Assembly (NCBI RefSeq): GCF_051622035.1
Contig: NC_135360.1
Location: forward strand, 4,464,001-4,528,000
Reading direction: 5' to 3'
DNA: 64,000 nt
DNA from: Arctopsyche grandis
Lineage: Eukaryota; Arthropoda; Insecta; Trichoptera; Hydropsychidae
The position numbers were made by a program, and so were the translations under genes. Below the pieces are notes generated by a model, which was not told where the DNA came from, ran no database searches, and saw only the letters and a list, made by a program, of their open reading frames with translations. Shown here piece by piece: positions 55,345 to 64,000 of this stretch. The first letter of the stretch is position 1. Each line of letters begins with the position of its first letter.

Positions 55345-55683
55345 GAATTGAATTTATATGAAGGTGGGTGCTATAGCACCCATTGTGTGTATCTTTAATC
55401 AAAATTCCATCATCTCTATGACCTCTGAAAGCGATATTTTGTTTTCCGAATGTTATTATAATCGGAATTAGTCTTGTTCGATTTTCTTCAACTTGTCTTA
55501 AGCGATGTGAAGATAAAATATTACAAATTTCACTTTGTGGTTTATTGAAACGATGTAAAAAATCTTTTGCAGTTTGAATTGAATTTATATGAAGGTGGGT
55601 GCTATGGCACTCCCCTTGGATCCGTATGATTGATAATACATTCTTTCTAGTGGCATTTAAAATCACTTCTTAAATGCACTAAT
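55345..55683 (-). repeat. Direct repeats bordering chimeric copy C, with hAT DUF4371 piece
   Basis: TTGAATTGAATTTATATGAA then GGTGGGTGCTATGGCACTCC through CACTTCTTAAATGC (55567-55683) is repeated at 56737-56851; a third partial copy starts at 55345. Between them (55385-55560) a hAT DUF4371 piece encodes IITFGKQNIAFRGHRDDGIL. The block also ends copy A (38915-39025). Confidence 0.7.
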
Positions 55684-56850
55684 CCTGTGCATCTGATGAC
55701 GACTCGATAAATGAACTCGTACCAGGAGAGCTTATAGCGGGCGTTATCAATTAAAATTAATTCCTGTAAATCATCCGTAGAATTGACTTCTTCAGAAACC
55801 GAATTTCCAAAGAGTCTATTCATAAAATGTGTAGCTAAATTTAACGCTTGTTTCGTAGGAACAGTATTGGATTCTTTGAGCGATTTGAATAGATTGATTA
55901 AATTCGAGTCCGTTCTATCGTTTGGCCGTTTCTCCACATTTTCAAGTAATTCAACTGCTATTTGACTTTTAATTTCCTTAATTTTTTTCTTCATATAATT
56001 TAGTGTGTGGTCAGCTGAATGGATGGTTGTGTCATTTCGGCTTAGTATGTTGACTGCCAATTCGGCAGGTTTGATCACATTCATAAAATCTACAAGTACT
56101 TCAAAATCTACGACATCCAACATTTGTTAACTGTTTAATTCTATCAATGCCTGTTGTATGAATTTTCGATGCTTTATAAAAACACTAATCATTTTTGCTA
56201 ATGAGTTCCAACGAGTTTTGCAATCTAAAATCAGGTCGTTTGGTGTGACCAAGCTCTGCCTTTATTTTGTCTTGTAAGATTCCATTTCTAATGGAAGAAG
56301 ATTTAAAAAAACTTCACCACCTTTCGAACACTCTCGATAATCTGATCAATTTTATTTACTTCCACAAAATTGTCTTCATCGGTTCTGAATATTTCAACAT
56401 TCAAATCATTAGAGAGATCTCCATTCACATGGGCTGCCCCTAATAATATCTCTCAGCGCCTATGCCAGGATTCCACAATGTTTTGGGTCCGCTGTCTACT
56501 GTGGACCGTTGAGTATACACTGACCACATTTGTGGTGGAAATCTTGGGCCAGTTCTTATGGTAGTTTGCCAAAACTTCTAGCTCCTTTCCGTGCACGTAA
56601 TATTCGTCCAAATATTTTACCACTGCATGGGCCTCTGAGGGCATGGTGTCTTTGATGGCGTCCACGATGATTCCACGGTACAAACGCCAAAGCGGTCAGC
56701 TGCCTCAATATATGCGAGAATTCCGTGTCTTCTTTTGCAGTTTGAATTGAATTTATGTGAAGGTGGGTGCTATGGCACCCCCCTTGGATCCGTATGATTG
56801 ATAATACATTCTTTCTAGTGGCATTTAAAATCACTTCTTAAATGCGCTAA
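55684..56850 (-). mobile_element. MULE/hAT chimeric repeat, copy C
   Basis: Same order as copies A and B. On the minus strand the MULE piece (56834-56453: DAIKDTMPSEAHAVVKYLDE, YYVHGKELEVLANYH, RTQNIVESWHRR) precedes the hAT piece (IPNGDLFxxLNVEIFRTDED-like region, then MLDVVDFEVLVDFMNVIKPA and FKSLKESNTVPTKQALNLAT). Several frameshifts. The empty L2 target site is seen near 56116-56126. Confidence 0.75.
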
Positions 56851-56857
56851 TCTCCAA

Positions 56858-57165
56858 AATGATGCGCGGCAACCACAAGCTGCGAGAGCCAACTACGATC
56901 GCAGCTTGTGGCGTGTGTCGAATGACGCGTGGTTATGTTTGCGCGCGTCCCATACAAACTATGAGAACAGCATTCCGCAACTTTTGGCTGCCAACGGTGG
57001 CGGTGGCCAGTGGCGTGTGTGCGATGAGAAATGCATTCCGCAGCGTGAATCGAGTGGCGAGTTACGCGTCGCCCTATTTGCGCGCGTCCCTTACAAACTC
57101 TGAGAAATTGATTCCGCAGCATGGTGGCGAATGGCCGTGTGTGCGACAGGCCTTAAAATGATTGT
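56858..57165. repeat. GC-rich inverted or tandem repeat cluster
   Basis: The first ~80 bases match 39412-39490. Further on GCGCGCGTCCC(A/T)TACAAACT occurs twice (near 56940 and 57081) and GTGGCGTGTGTCG/GTGTGTGCGA phrases recur, so the block is built from related units of about 70-140 bases. No gene. Confidence 0.5.
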
Positions 57166-57189
57166 TGCGTAGTACCATCCTTCTGGTAT

Positions 57190-58110
57190 AGCTTGGTTCT
57201 GGATGCATTTGCTGAAAAGGCTTGCTAAGATATTATTTAGGGGGTTATTTTACCCTGGGGTTTTACCGTTCTTTGCACTTTTTAGCGCGGCCTCTACTTT
57301 GCTAGGCAATACTGCAGGAACCCTTTGGCCGTGTGTCGATTTCGGAGCGGGAAATTGTTCGTTGTTGTTCTCGTAGTTTTGCATAGGACGTGTAAACTCT
57401 GTCTATGATCTCTTCTCTATTCCTAATTATTATTCCGCTCTCTGATCTGATTGCGATCATCTGGTTTATGCCTAAGAAAATATCCAGTTTGCACTTTTTC
57501 AGGCTTTGTTTATTCTTAATGGTATTTTCTATTAGCTTACTGCTAAAATCTATTCTTGCTTATTATTGTCAGTATCTAAATTCCTTTTATGCTTAATTAG
57601 GTTTATTGTTTCCGCTGAAATTTTGCTTAGCTTGATCTGTTTCCTGAATCCACCTAATACCTTACCTGCTGAGGTTATAACAGAGTTAATGATAGGGTTC
57701 AATTCCTCGTTGTCTGCTTCTAGATTCAATTTCTCGTATCTATTTTCAAGTTCGAGTTCGAATTCCTTTTTCCTAGACCTAAGTTGAGTGTTACTGCATC
57801 GTTTTATTAATTTTCTACGTTCGTAATTTATATTAATGGCCAACCGGGCCCGGACTAGTCTGTGATCGTGACCTAACGTTAACTGAGTGCAGAGTATTTG
57901 TTAGGATGAAATCGATTTCGTTTCTGTCTCCTTTAGGACTCTCCCAATTCCATTTATTGTTTGTGTTTTTCCTGAAAAATGAATTAAAGTGGTACAGAAT
58001 GCGAATTCTATGTGGCGATCGCTTCTTTCGTTTCTTTGGCCGGTACCAAATTTGCCTACTGCTCTTTCTGTAAATGTCTTCTGCCCTATTTTTGCGCTAG
58101 AGTCGCCCAT
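57190..58110 (-). pseudogene. RTE-clade LINE endonuclease fragment
   Basis: Minus strand: MGDSSAKIGQKTFTERAVGK then FGTGQRNERSDRHIEFAFCT, and further on TLGHDHRLVRARLAININYE RRKLIKR. The GDFNAKxG...GxFGxGxRNERGxRLxEFA and SDHRLVRAxxxIN landmarks are those of the apurinic endonuclease of RTE-type LINEs; the usual GDFN reads GDSS here. Downstream, NREEIIDRVYTSYAKLREQQ continues into the region before the reverse transcriptase. No reverse transcriptase follows. Confidence 0.75.
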
Positions 58111-58112
58111 AA

Positions 58113-58985
58113 TTATTTTAAAGTGATGGCCACTATTTTAAAGGGATGGAAACTGCTTTGTTCAGGGACAAATTCTAACGAATTATGACGTTTAGAGCAT
58201 GCCATGCTCTCCAGATGTGACCATAATTTATAGTCCAGGGGATTAAGGTCGGGGCTCCCAGAAGGCCATGCTGATAAACGCCGGAACGTTCCCCGCCAGC
58301 CACGATTGCGTAGTTTTTGCTTTGTGAGCGCGTGCCGAATCTTGTTGAAATATCCAATGCTGATTATTGAACAATTGAGTTGAGGGGCTTTACGACGCGT
58401 TCCAGGACATCTTCTTGGTAAACTTTGGCCGACGTTTTCAGCCCCTTTTGTCATCCCTTCGTAGGACACCCCCCCACCACACCATCACTGACGAGGGATG
58501 ATGTCCACGCTGCACTCTCTGATTGACTACCTGATGAGCTTCTCGGGCACTTCTGGCATATACCCTATCATTTTGTTTATTGAATTTTTCTTCAATAGTA
58601 AAAAATTTTTCGTCAGTAAACAAAATTTTCCGGTAGCTTCCACCACCGAGCTCTTTTGATTTTATTAGTCTCATTGTATTCAAATACGTTGTAAGGAGAT
58701 GACATGTGCATCTTTTATGAGCACCGAGACCAAGGTCACTTTTTATTATCATAGACATTGATCTCGGTGATATTCCCATTTCTCGTGCTAATATTTTCTG
58801 TTTTCGAAGGGGATTTCTGCGAATTCGCTCTTGAACTGCATGAATTGCATTTGCGTTCGAATTGATCTCGGACGGCCACTTCTTTCAGCGTCAAGTAATG
58901 TGCTGGATGTGGTGAATCTTTTGATAGTTCGTTTTTTGAGCGTGTTGAAGATTTCGCTCTCGCTCTGCCCCCTCACATCCATAGT
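58113..58985 (-). pseudogene. mariner-like transposase remnant (DDxD)
   Basis: Minus-strand pieces: MDVRGQSESEIFNTLKKRTI and LLDAERSGRPRS (DNA-binding part), MGISPRSMSMIIKSDLGLGA, then RKILFTDEKFFTIEEKFNKQ (first Asp), SSVMVWWGG, FQQDSARAHKAKTTQSWL (second Asp, in a different frame) and WPSGSPDLNPLDYKLWSHLE (third acidic residue is Asp). The third Asp rather than Glu and the roughly 36-residue spacing point to a DD37D-type mariner. At least three frameshifts. Confidence 0.7.
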
Positions 58986-59168
58986 TTCAAATAGGGTGAC
59001 TCTGGACGTTGGGGTGGGGGTGCGGTATCTGGATAAATCAAATCTGCGAAGGACTACGATTGGTTTCTTACCATTATTTTTTTGTTTAAATTCTGAATCG
59101 CGGTTTCGATGACCTCGACTGACGATCTGCCCACTGGTTCCTGTTCTTCTCGTTTCACAACCATAGTT

Positions 59169-59990
59169 TCAATTCTGCTTTTTGGACTTAGGGTTGGAGG
59201 TGTGGGTGGGGGTGTTTTTTCCCGACTTGGCATTGGAGGTAGGGTATGGGGTGGGGACCGTTGTTGTTGCTTTGAGGCTTGGGTTGTCGGTGAGACTCTT
59301 GCGGGGTCTCTTGCGTTTTGGCGTTATTAGGATGGGCCTGGGGGTGGGGGATGGACTGGATGGATGGGGACCTGTTTGAGCTCTACTATTCCCGAATTGG
59401 CTTATTCTTATGAACTTCAAAGTCTCCACTTGCAGACTTGAATTTCCACAAATTTGGACACTGCGTTATAACAAAACGTACGCACTCTCCATGTTGCACG
59501 ATCCAACAAAATCCACATGCAGGGTGGCTGCGAATGAAGAACGCATTGTGAAATCCCTCACAACAATTTGTTGCTTTCGGCGATCTTTCAATGGCTGACG
59601 GTTGGTGATTATACAATGAGGTTTGTAATTTTCAACCTCATTTTTAGAGCCACTTTTATGAATAGGAATGACTCTAATCTCTCTGCTAGCTGAATACACT
59701 GTAAACCCTGTTTGCGCTCTACTATTCCCGAATTGGCTTATTCTTATGAACTTCTCAGTCTCCACTTGCAGACTTGAATTTCCACAAATTTGGACACTGC
59801 GTTATAACAAAACGTATGCACTCTCCATGTTGCACGATCCAACAAAATCCACATGCTGGGTGGCTGCGAATGAAGAACGCATTGTGAAATCCCTCACAAC
59901 AATTTGTTGTTTTCGGCGATCTTTCAATGGCTGACGATTGGTGATTATACAATGCGATCGGAAATTGCGGATTTCGTCCCGCAATGCCTT
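59169..59990 (-). pseudogene. Jockey-like gag remnant with 336-bp tandem duplication
   Basis: The segment starting TGAGCTCTACTATTCCCGAA at about 59377 recurs about 336 bases later, for about 250 bases. On the minus strand each unit reads CCEGFHNAFFIRSHPACGFC WIVQHGECVRF then ITQCPNLWKFKSASGD, like the cysteine knuckles of a jockey-type gag, followed in unit 1 by a proline/serine/threonine-rich part (59169-59370). Assignment rests on knuckle spacing only. Confidence 0.4.
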
Positions 59991-60884
59991 CAATGCATGT
60001 TGCTGTAAAAATATGAAATAACTTCTCGATATCGGGATTCCTCTGGAAACGTAGGTTGTAGCATGGAAAAAATGGTTTTCACTTCGTCTACTGGCACGAA
60101 TGCCAGTGACGATTATCGATTTTAAATTTTAGGCTCACGTTGTTTATTTCCCCAAGCAGGCTTTGGGTTAAGGTGAAAGTATCATAACATCCTGTGATTT
60201 AAAGAAAATTTGCGCCGAATTTGTTGCCGCCTTTTCAAAATCCAATAAAATAACTGTCGGAGATAATCGAGAATTAGATCCTTTAAGGTTTCGAACATAC
60301 GTTCGTATAGTATAGGAGTTTCCTAGGCGTGCATGCTACTGGATCTCTATCCTAGCTCGGGAGAGACTGTTTGGTCTCTTCTCTTGCGTCTGGAAATCGA
60401 TTATGAATTAATTCCTACCTCAGGCGAAATAATTTGGTTTTTTTTAATGGGCTTCTAATGGCTAATATGTATTCATTTTCAGTCACAGAAAGGACTAAAA
60501 TGTCTTCAAAAATAAATTTTTTTTCATCCTTTGATAAAAAATATTTTTGCATGTTTTTGTCTTTGTATATGACAATTTTAAATTGTCATTTTTTCATTTC
60601 CAGTAGTGGTTCTAAAATTATAGGTTTGGGGCAAACTGGAATAGGAAAATTAAATCGGCACTTTTATTATTTGTATAGGAAGTGAAGCGAGAAAGAGTCA
60701 GAACATCCTGTCTACGCGCCAGCTTTTAATTGACAGACCTTTTTTCACGAACGGAATTAGGGTCATCACAAATTCACTACAGAATTAAAAGTCCTTTTTA
60801 TTTATAGTTTATTTATTTTTTGATAATAGAATATACATGTTTTATTTACAATTACATATTGATACAAATAATAAAAAAAAATAA
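59991..60884. other. No feature recognised
   Basis: Mixed AT-rich sequence. An 83-residue frame at 60434-60685 shows no family features. Probably the body of degraded elements. Confidence 0.35.
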
Positions 60885-61640
60885 TTAGAAACCACTAAAA
60901 AGAATTTGCTTATTAAAGCGTTGACGGTTACTTTCGCCTTTAGTTTTTATAGTAAACATTTTGCTTTCAAAATGTAATCGTGTAAAAAAATATTTCTCGA
61001 TTATTGCTTTAATGAGTAATAAACAAGGACTCTCTGTATTTCCGTCAAAATGTGGAGCAAATCTAATAATGTTCGGGGTATCTAATAGTTGATATGTTGT
61101 GTTTACAAAAAAATTTAGATCGTATTTTGGCAATAAGGTGTTATTACCACTTGCTGTTAAGGCACATTTAAATAATTTTTCACATGTGCAGCAAATATCT
61201 ATTACTTCTTGAGTGGGGTAAACTAACCCTCCTTTATCTTTTAAAATAATTAAATTGTGATACGGAAGTAGATTTTTAGAAACTAGCCCATCACAACAAT
61301 AATTACAACAAATTTTCTGTAATATTTTTTTCACGGCAAACCCGGCCATATAGGCTAGTGTTTTTTAAGCCCCTTGATAAAATAATTGCATCAACATATT
61401 TTACCTCCTTTTCCACAAACGGTGAAGTTGATTTATTATTGTCGTTTGAATCATTGTCCACATCTACAAAATTATGGCGAATACCAGAAGACGAAGAATA
61501 AATAATTTCTATGCTGTTTTCGGGTGCACAATTTAAAACGATGAATTCTAGGGGCCTACAATTGCTGTTGAAAGACGATTTTAATTCTAAATGGTTAAGG
61601 GTTTTTTTTATATGCAGATTTAAAATGCAAAGCATGGGGG
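60885..61640 (-). pseudogene. P-element-like (THAP9-like) transposase C-terminal fragment
   Basis: Minus strand: MAGFAVKKILQKICCNYCCD, then KDKGGLVYPTQEVIDICCTC EKLFKCAL and KAIIEKYFFTRLHFESKMF. The YxAGFxxRKLxxxxxCxxC...K(D/R)xGGLxxPSxxVxxIxxxxEKxF pattern is that of the C-terminal region of P-element/THAP9-like transposases. The upstream frame at 61303-61635 overlaps with a frame change and may be its preceding part. Tentative family. Confidence 0.5.
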
Positions 61641-61834
61641 TTGTTATTATAACCTATGGCGGATATTCGAGAAGTAGTTAGTTGTTAGTTTCGCGGAATA
61701 GTTAGTTCTCGCTGACCGTATGGTAATCTCAGTTATTTGCCGAGCGCAACTTTCTTTCTTTTCCAAACCCTTTGTATGTTTTAATCGTCGTTTTTGTAAG
61801 CGTAGAGTTCTTTGCTCATGTGGTTTTTTCTTTT
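61641..61834 (-). repeat. Arg/Lys-rich segment, duplicated at 63060-63230
   Basis: GTTTTAATCGTCGTTTTTGT then AAGCGTAGAGTTCTTTGCTC here and GTTTTGATCGTCGCCTTTGT then GAGCGTAGAGTTCTTTGCTC near 63164 are homologous. The minus strand reads EQRTLRLQKRRLKHTKGLEK and EQRTLRSQRRRSKRTQRLEK. They flank Tc1 copy 4, which lies next to the first copy. Confidence 0.55.
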
Positions 61835-61836
61835 TA

Positions 61837-63000
61837 CAGTCCCTACTCAAAAAATTAGGATCACTTGCGTTTTATCAGTTTTTTAAGCAAATGGGTAAAA
61901 AAATACTAAAACACAAACTTTTTACACTTGTTTTCAAATATATACATTTATTTACTGATAAGAAATACATGTCCAACTTTGAAATAAACATTATATCCTG
62001 TAAATATATGTATATGAATAAATTAAATAAAAAAAAAAAAATAATAATAATTTACGTATAAAAAATACAAAAAAACATATCAATATTTCGTATTTCCGGC
62101 TAATATACGTTTTGGCATACTGCGCATGCAAATTAGATTCATTAATTTTATTTCGTCGCATACCCATGCTGCTTTTATTCTTTCCTTCAATATTTAAAGG
62201 GTAGGGTTGGGACGACTATATACGATGGTTTTTAGGAGGCTCCAGACATTTTCAATAGGATTAAGATCAGGGGAATTGCCAGGCAAGGGTAAAATGGGTA
62301 TGTTTTGCGATTCTAGGAAATTTATGACGGAACGTGCTCGATGACATGGTGCACCATCTTGCATTAAAGTGAAAGGACCTTCGGACGAATCAAGGGAAGA
62401 AAAAAATGGTATAAAAACCGTTTGGATTACTTCTTTGTAACCGATCCCATTCATCGTCCCTTCCACAAAAAAAACTGGTCCCGGTCCATTGATGGTTATA
62501 CAGTTATACACGACCAAATCATTGTTGCCGGTGGGCCAAACCCAAACCATTTTTTGAACACAGTCGTGGTTGAACTTTTCTTCTGGCCTTCGGCGAACAA
62601 ATTTTTGGCTTTCCGTGAGAGCTTCTAATCTCAATTCGATTTTATAAAATAAAAACCATGAAGTCTCTACTCACCCTTAAGACAACCAGACAGTAGAAGA
62701 TCTCAGCTGAGAATGATCTCAGTAGAAGATCTCAGCTGATGATGAGAATGAATGAATGATGATGAGAATTTTTATAAACATTAACGCACAATAAACAAAA
62801 GCGCACCCTTACTCAGGTATAGCATGGGTTTTTTTGTACCTAAGCCTGTATTGCTTTGCAGATATACAAGATAACTGTAACAACTCACAGAAATAATAAC
62901 TTACATCAAGTTAAAAATAACGAAGTTATGATTAAAACAAACGCGTATTTCGCAAAACTCGCAAGTGATCCTAATTTTTACTTTATTTAAGTAGGGACTG
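61837..63000 (-). mobile_element. Tc1-family copy 4 (internally deleted, TA duplication)
   Basis: 1164 bp between TA at 61835-61836 and 63001-63002. Ends CAGTCCCTACTCAAAAAATT and, reverse-complemented, CAGTCCCTACTTAAATAAAG share an inner AGGATCACTTGCG / CGCAAGTGATCCT pair. The minus strand (62634-62194) encodes a catalytic piece: FVRRRPEEKFNHDCVQKMVW, GPGPVFFVEGTMNGIGYKEV, LMQDGAPCHRARSVINFLES (Asp) and GNSPDLNPIENVWSLLKTIV (Glu), 34 residues apart. The DNA-binding half and first Asp are deleted. A different Tc1 subfamily from copies 1-3. Confidence 0.8.
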
Positions 63001-63218
63001 TAGATTTTGTTTTGTACAGTAATATGGGATGATTTTGTATTTGATTCAGTCATTCTAGACTAAGCATTTTCAAATGTTGAATTTCTAGTCGTTCTGTTCT
63101 TTGTTCTTCTGATTCCGTCGTCTTTGACTCTTCATATTTTGATTTTTCCAAACGCTGAGTACGTTTTGATCGTCGCCTTTGTGAGCGTAGAGTTCTTTGC
63201 TCAACCGTTTCTTTCGTA

Positions 63219-63950
63219 TTAGTTTTTGGTTACATTTAATTGGTAACCGAAGATGGCATACATATATTTATTGAAAATTTGTAAGCAATTAATTGAAAAT
63301 TTCTTCTTTCTACATTCTTCGACAGTATGGCCATTTATTTTGCAATACGAACAATGTTTAATATTCTGCGGCGGATATCGGTTAAAGTGGGGTCGTTGAC
63401 CGAAACGGGGCTGTTGATTCAGCTCGAGTTGTTTATTATAATGGGGTTGTTGGTTGAATTGAGGTTGTTGGTTGAATCGAGTTTGTTGGTTAAAATGGGG
63501 TTGATTGAAACGGATTTGTTGATTAGGGCTTTCGAAATATCGCGGTCCATTATTATTGTTTTCGTAAGTTTTTTCGAAGTTCATTTCAATTAAGGAATAT
63601 TCCAAGGCTTGCGTTGTGGTATGACGCCTTTTGACCGAAGGACTGTTCTTATTCCTGGGTCGCGTAATCTTTTTACATAAGCATTTAATGAAATCTCTTG
63701 AAAATGTTCTAATCTAGTGAAAGTTATTTGATTATCCGAATCGTTGCGGACACGACTGACTGTTTCTTGATATTTATCCTTAAAACTTTTAATATAATCT
63801 AATGTTGATTCTTCGGGGAATTGGACATACTTTTGAATTTCCGATAAAAAGTCTATGAATGTTTGTGGTTCGACACTGGCTTTAATGATTAATTCGTGTC
63901 GAGTCTTTGTGTAATGAGTGTAATGAGTCTTTTCCAATTTTTTATGGGTT
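63219..63950 (-). pseudogene. Ty3/gypsy-like gag, runs towards window edge
   Basis: Minus strand. The upstream frame (63937-63590) has VEPQTFIDFLSEIQKYVQFP, ESTLDYIKSFKDKYQETVSR and SLNAYVKRLRDPGIRTVLRS, typical of a retrotransposon capsid with a final LxxYVxxLRDP(xx)R. After a frame change at 63590-63605 the second frame (63605-63219) is a low-complexity nucleocapsid: at least six FNQQPxFNQQ-type units, then the zinc knuckle CSYCKINGHTVEEC (C-x2-C-x4-H-x4-C). The frame change could be a mutation or programmed. Protease and pol would lie further left on the minus strand but Tc1 copy 4 and other debris occur there. Confidence 0.65.
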
Positions 63951-64000
63951 CTCGCTCTAGTCCATTTGAAATTTCAGACAATTGCGTATAAATATATTTT

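Noticed and set aside
61835..63002. An intact Tc1 with full transposase
   Set aside because: The element has good ends but its transposase lacks the DNA-binding half and the first catalytic Asp.

Overview
This window is nuclear DNA of an insect. The evidence is spliced genes with GT-AG introns, a ZAD-type C2H2 zinc-finger gene (an arthropod family), insect-like Vmat, TMX2 and TAF10 genes, AT-rich spacers full of TACATA/TATGTA microsatellites, and a dense mix of eukaryotic transposons. I cannot fix the order from sequence alone. The Helitron ends and the many Tc1, piggyBac and hAT relics would suit Lepidoptera, Trichoptera or a related group, but that is a guess.

Host genes, left to right. 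The last two coding exons of a vesicular monoamine transporter (Vmat, + strand) lie at 327-2324. A complete three-exon TMX2-like thioredoxin-fold ER membrane protein (+) lies at 8385-12549. A single-exon TAF10, subunit of TFIID/SAGA (-), lies at 14467-14892. A four-exon intact MULE-type transposase with a SWIM zinc finger (+) lies at 19651-22683 and is either a domesticated transposase or a very young element. A ZAD-C2H2 zinc-finger gene (+) starts at 28431, has at least six coding exons up to 35555, and its first intron is packed with transposon debris. These genes are unrelated in function and each has its own promoter. The long gaps between them are AT-rich spacer carrying SINEs, MITEs, foldback elements and solo LTRs.

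From about 36 kb to the right edge I find no host gene. This is a nested transposon cluster: hAT (DUF4371 type) pieces; three copies of a MULE/hAT chimeric unit; Tc1 elements, one intact between its inverted repeats with a 78-bp intron in its transposase; two piggyBac remnants; a Mutator-like transposase piece fused in frame to a Tc1 N-terminus; an R1-like LINE with a separate gag piece; an RTE LINE endonuclease piece; a mariner relic; a jockey-like gag duplication; a P-element-like C-terminus; and a Ty3/gypsy gag running off the window.

Several insertions can be dated relative to each other because the empty site is present elsewhere in the window. Examples are a 384-bp solo LTR with a CAACA duplication inside one chimeric copy, and a 690/708-bp LTR family with ATTA and AATG duplications, one copy of which splits a Tc1. 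The most interesting items are the intron shared by two diverged Tc1 transposases, the spliced MULE-SWIM gene, the mobile MULE/hAT chimera with 115-bp direct repeats, and the Mutator-Tc1 fusion frame. All calls come from reading the sequence; no database search was possible.
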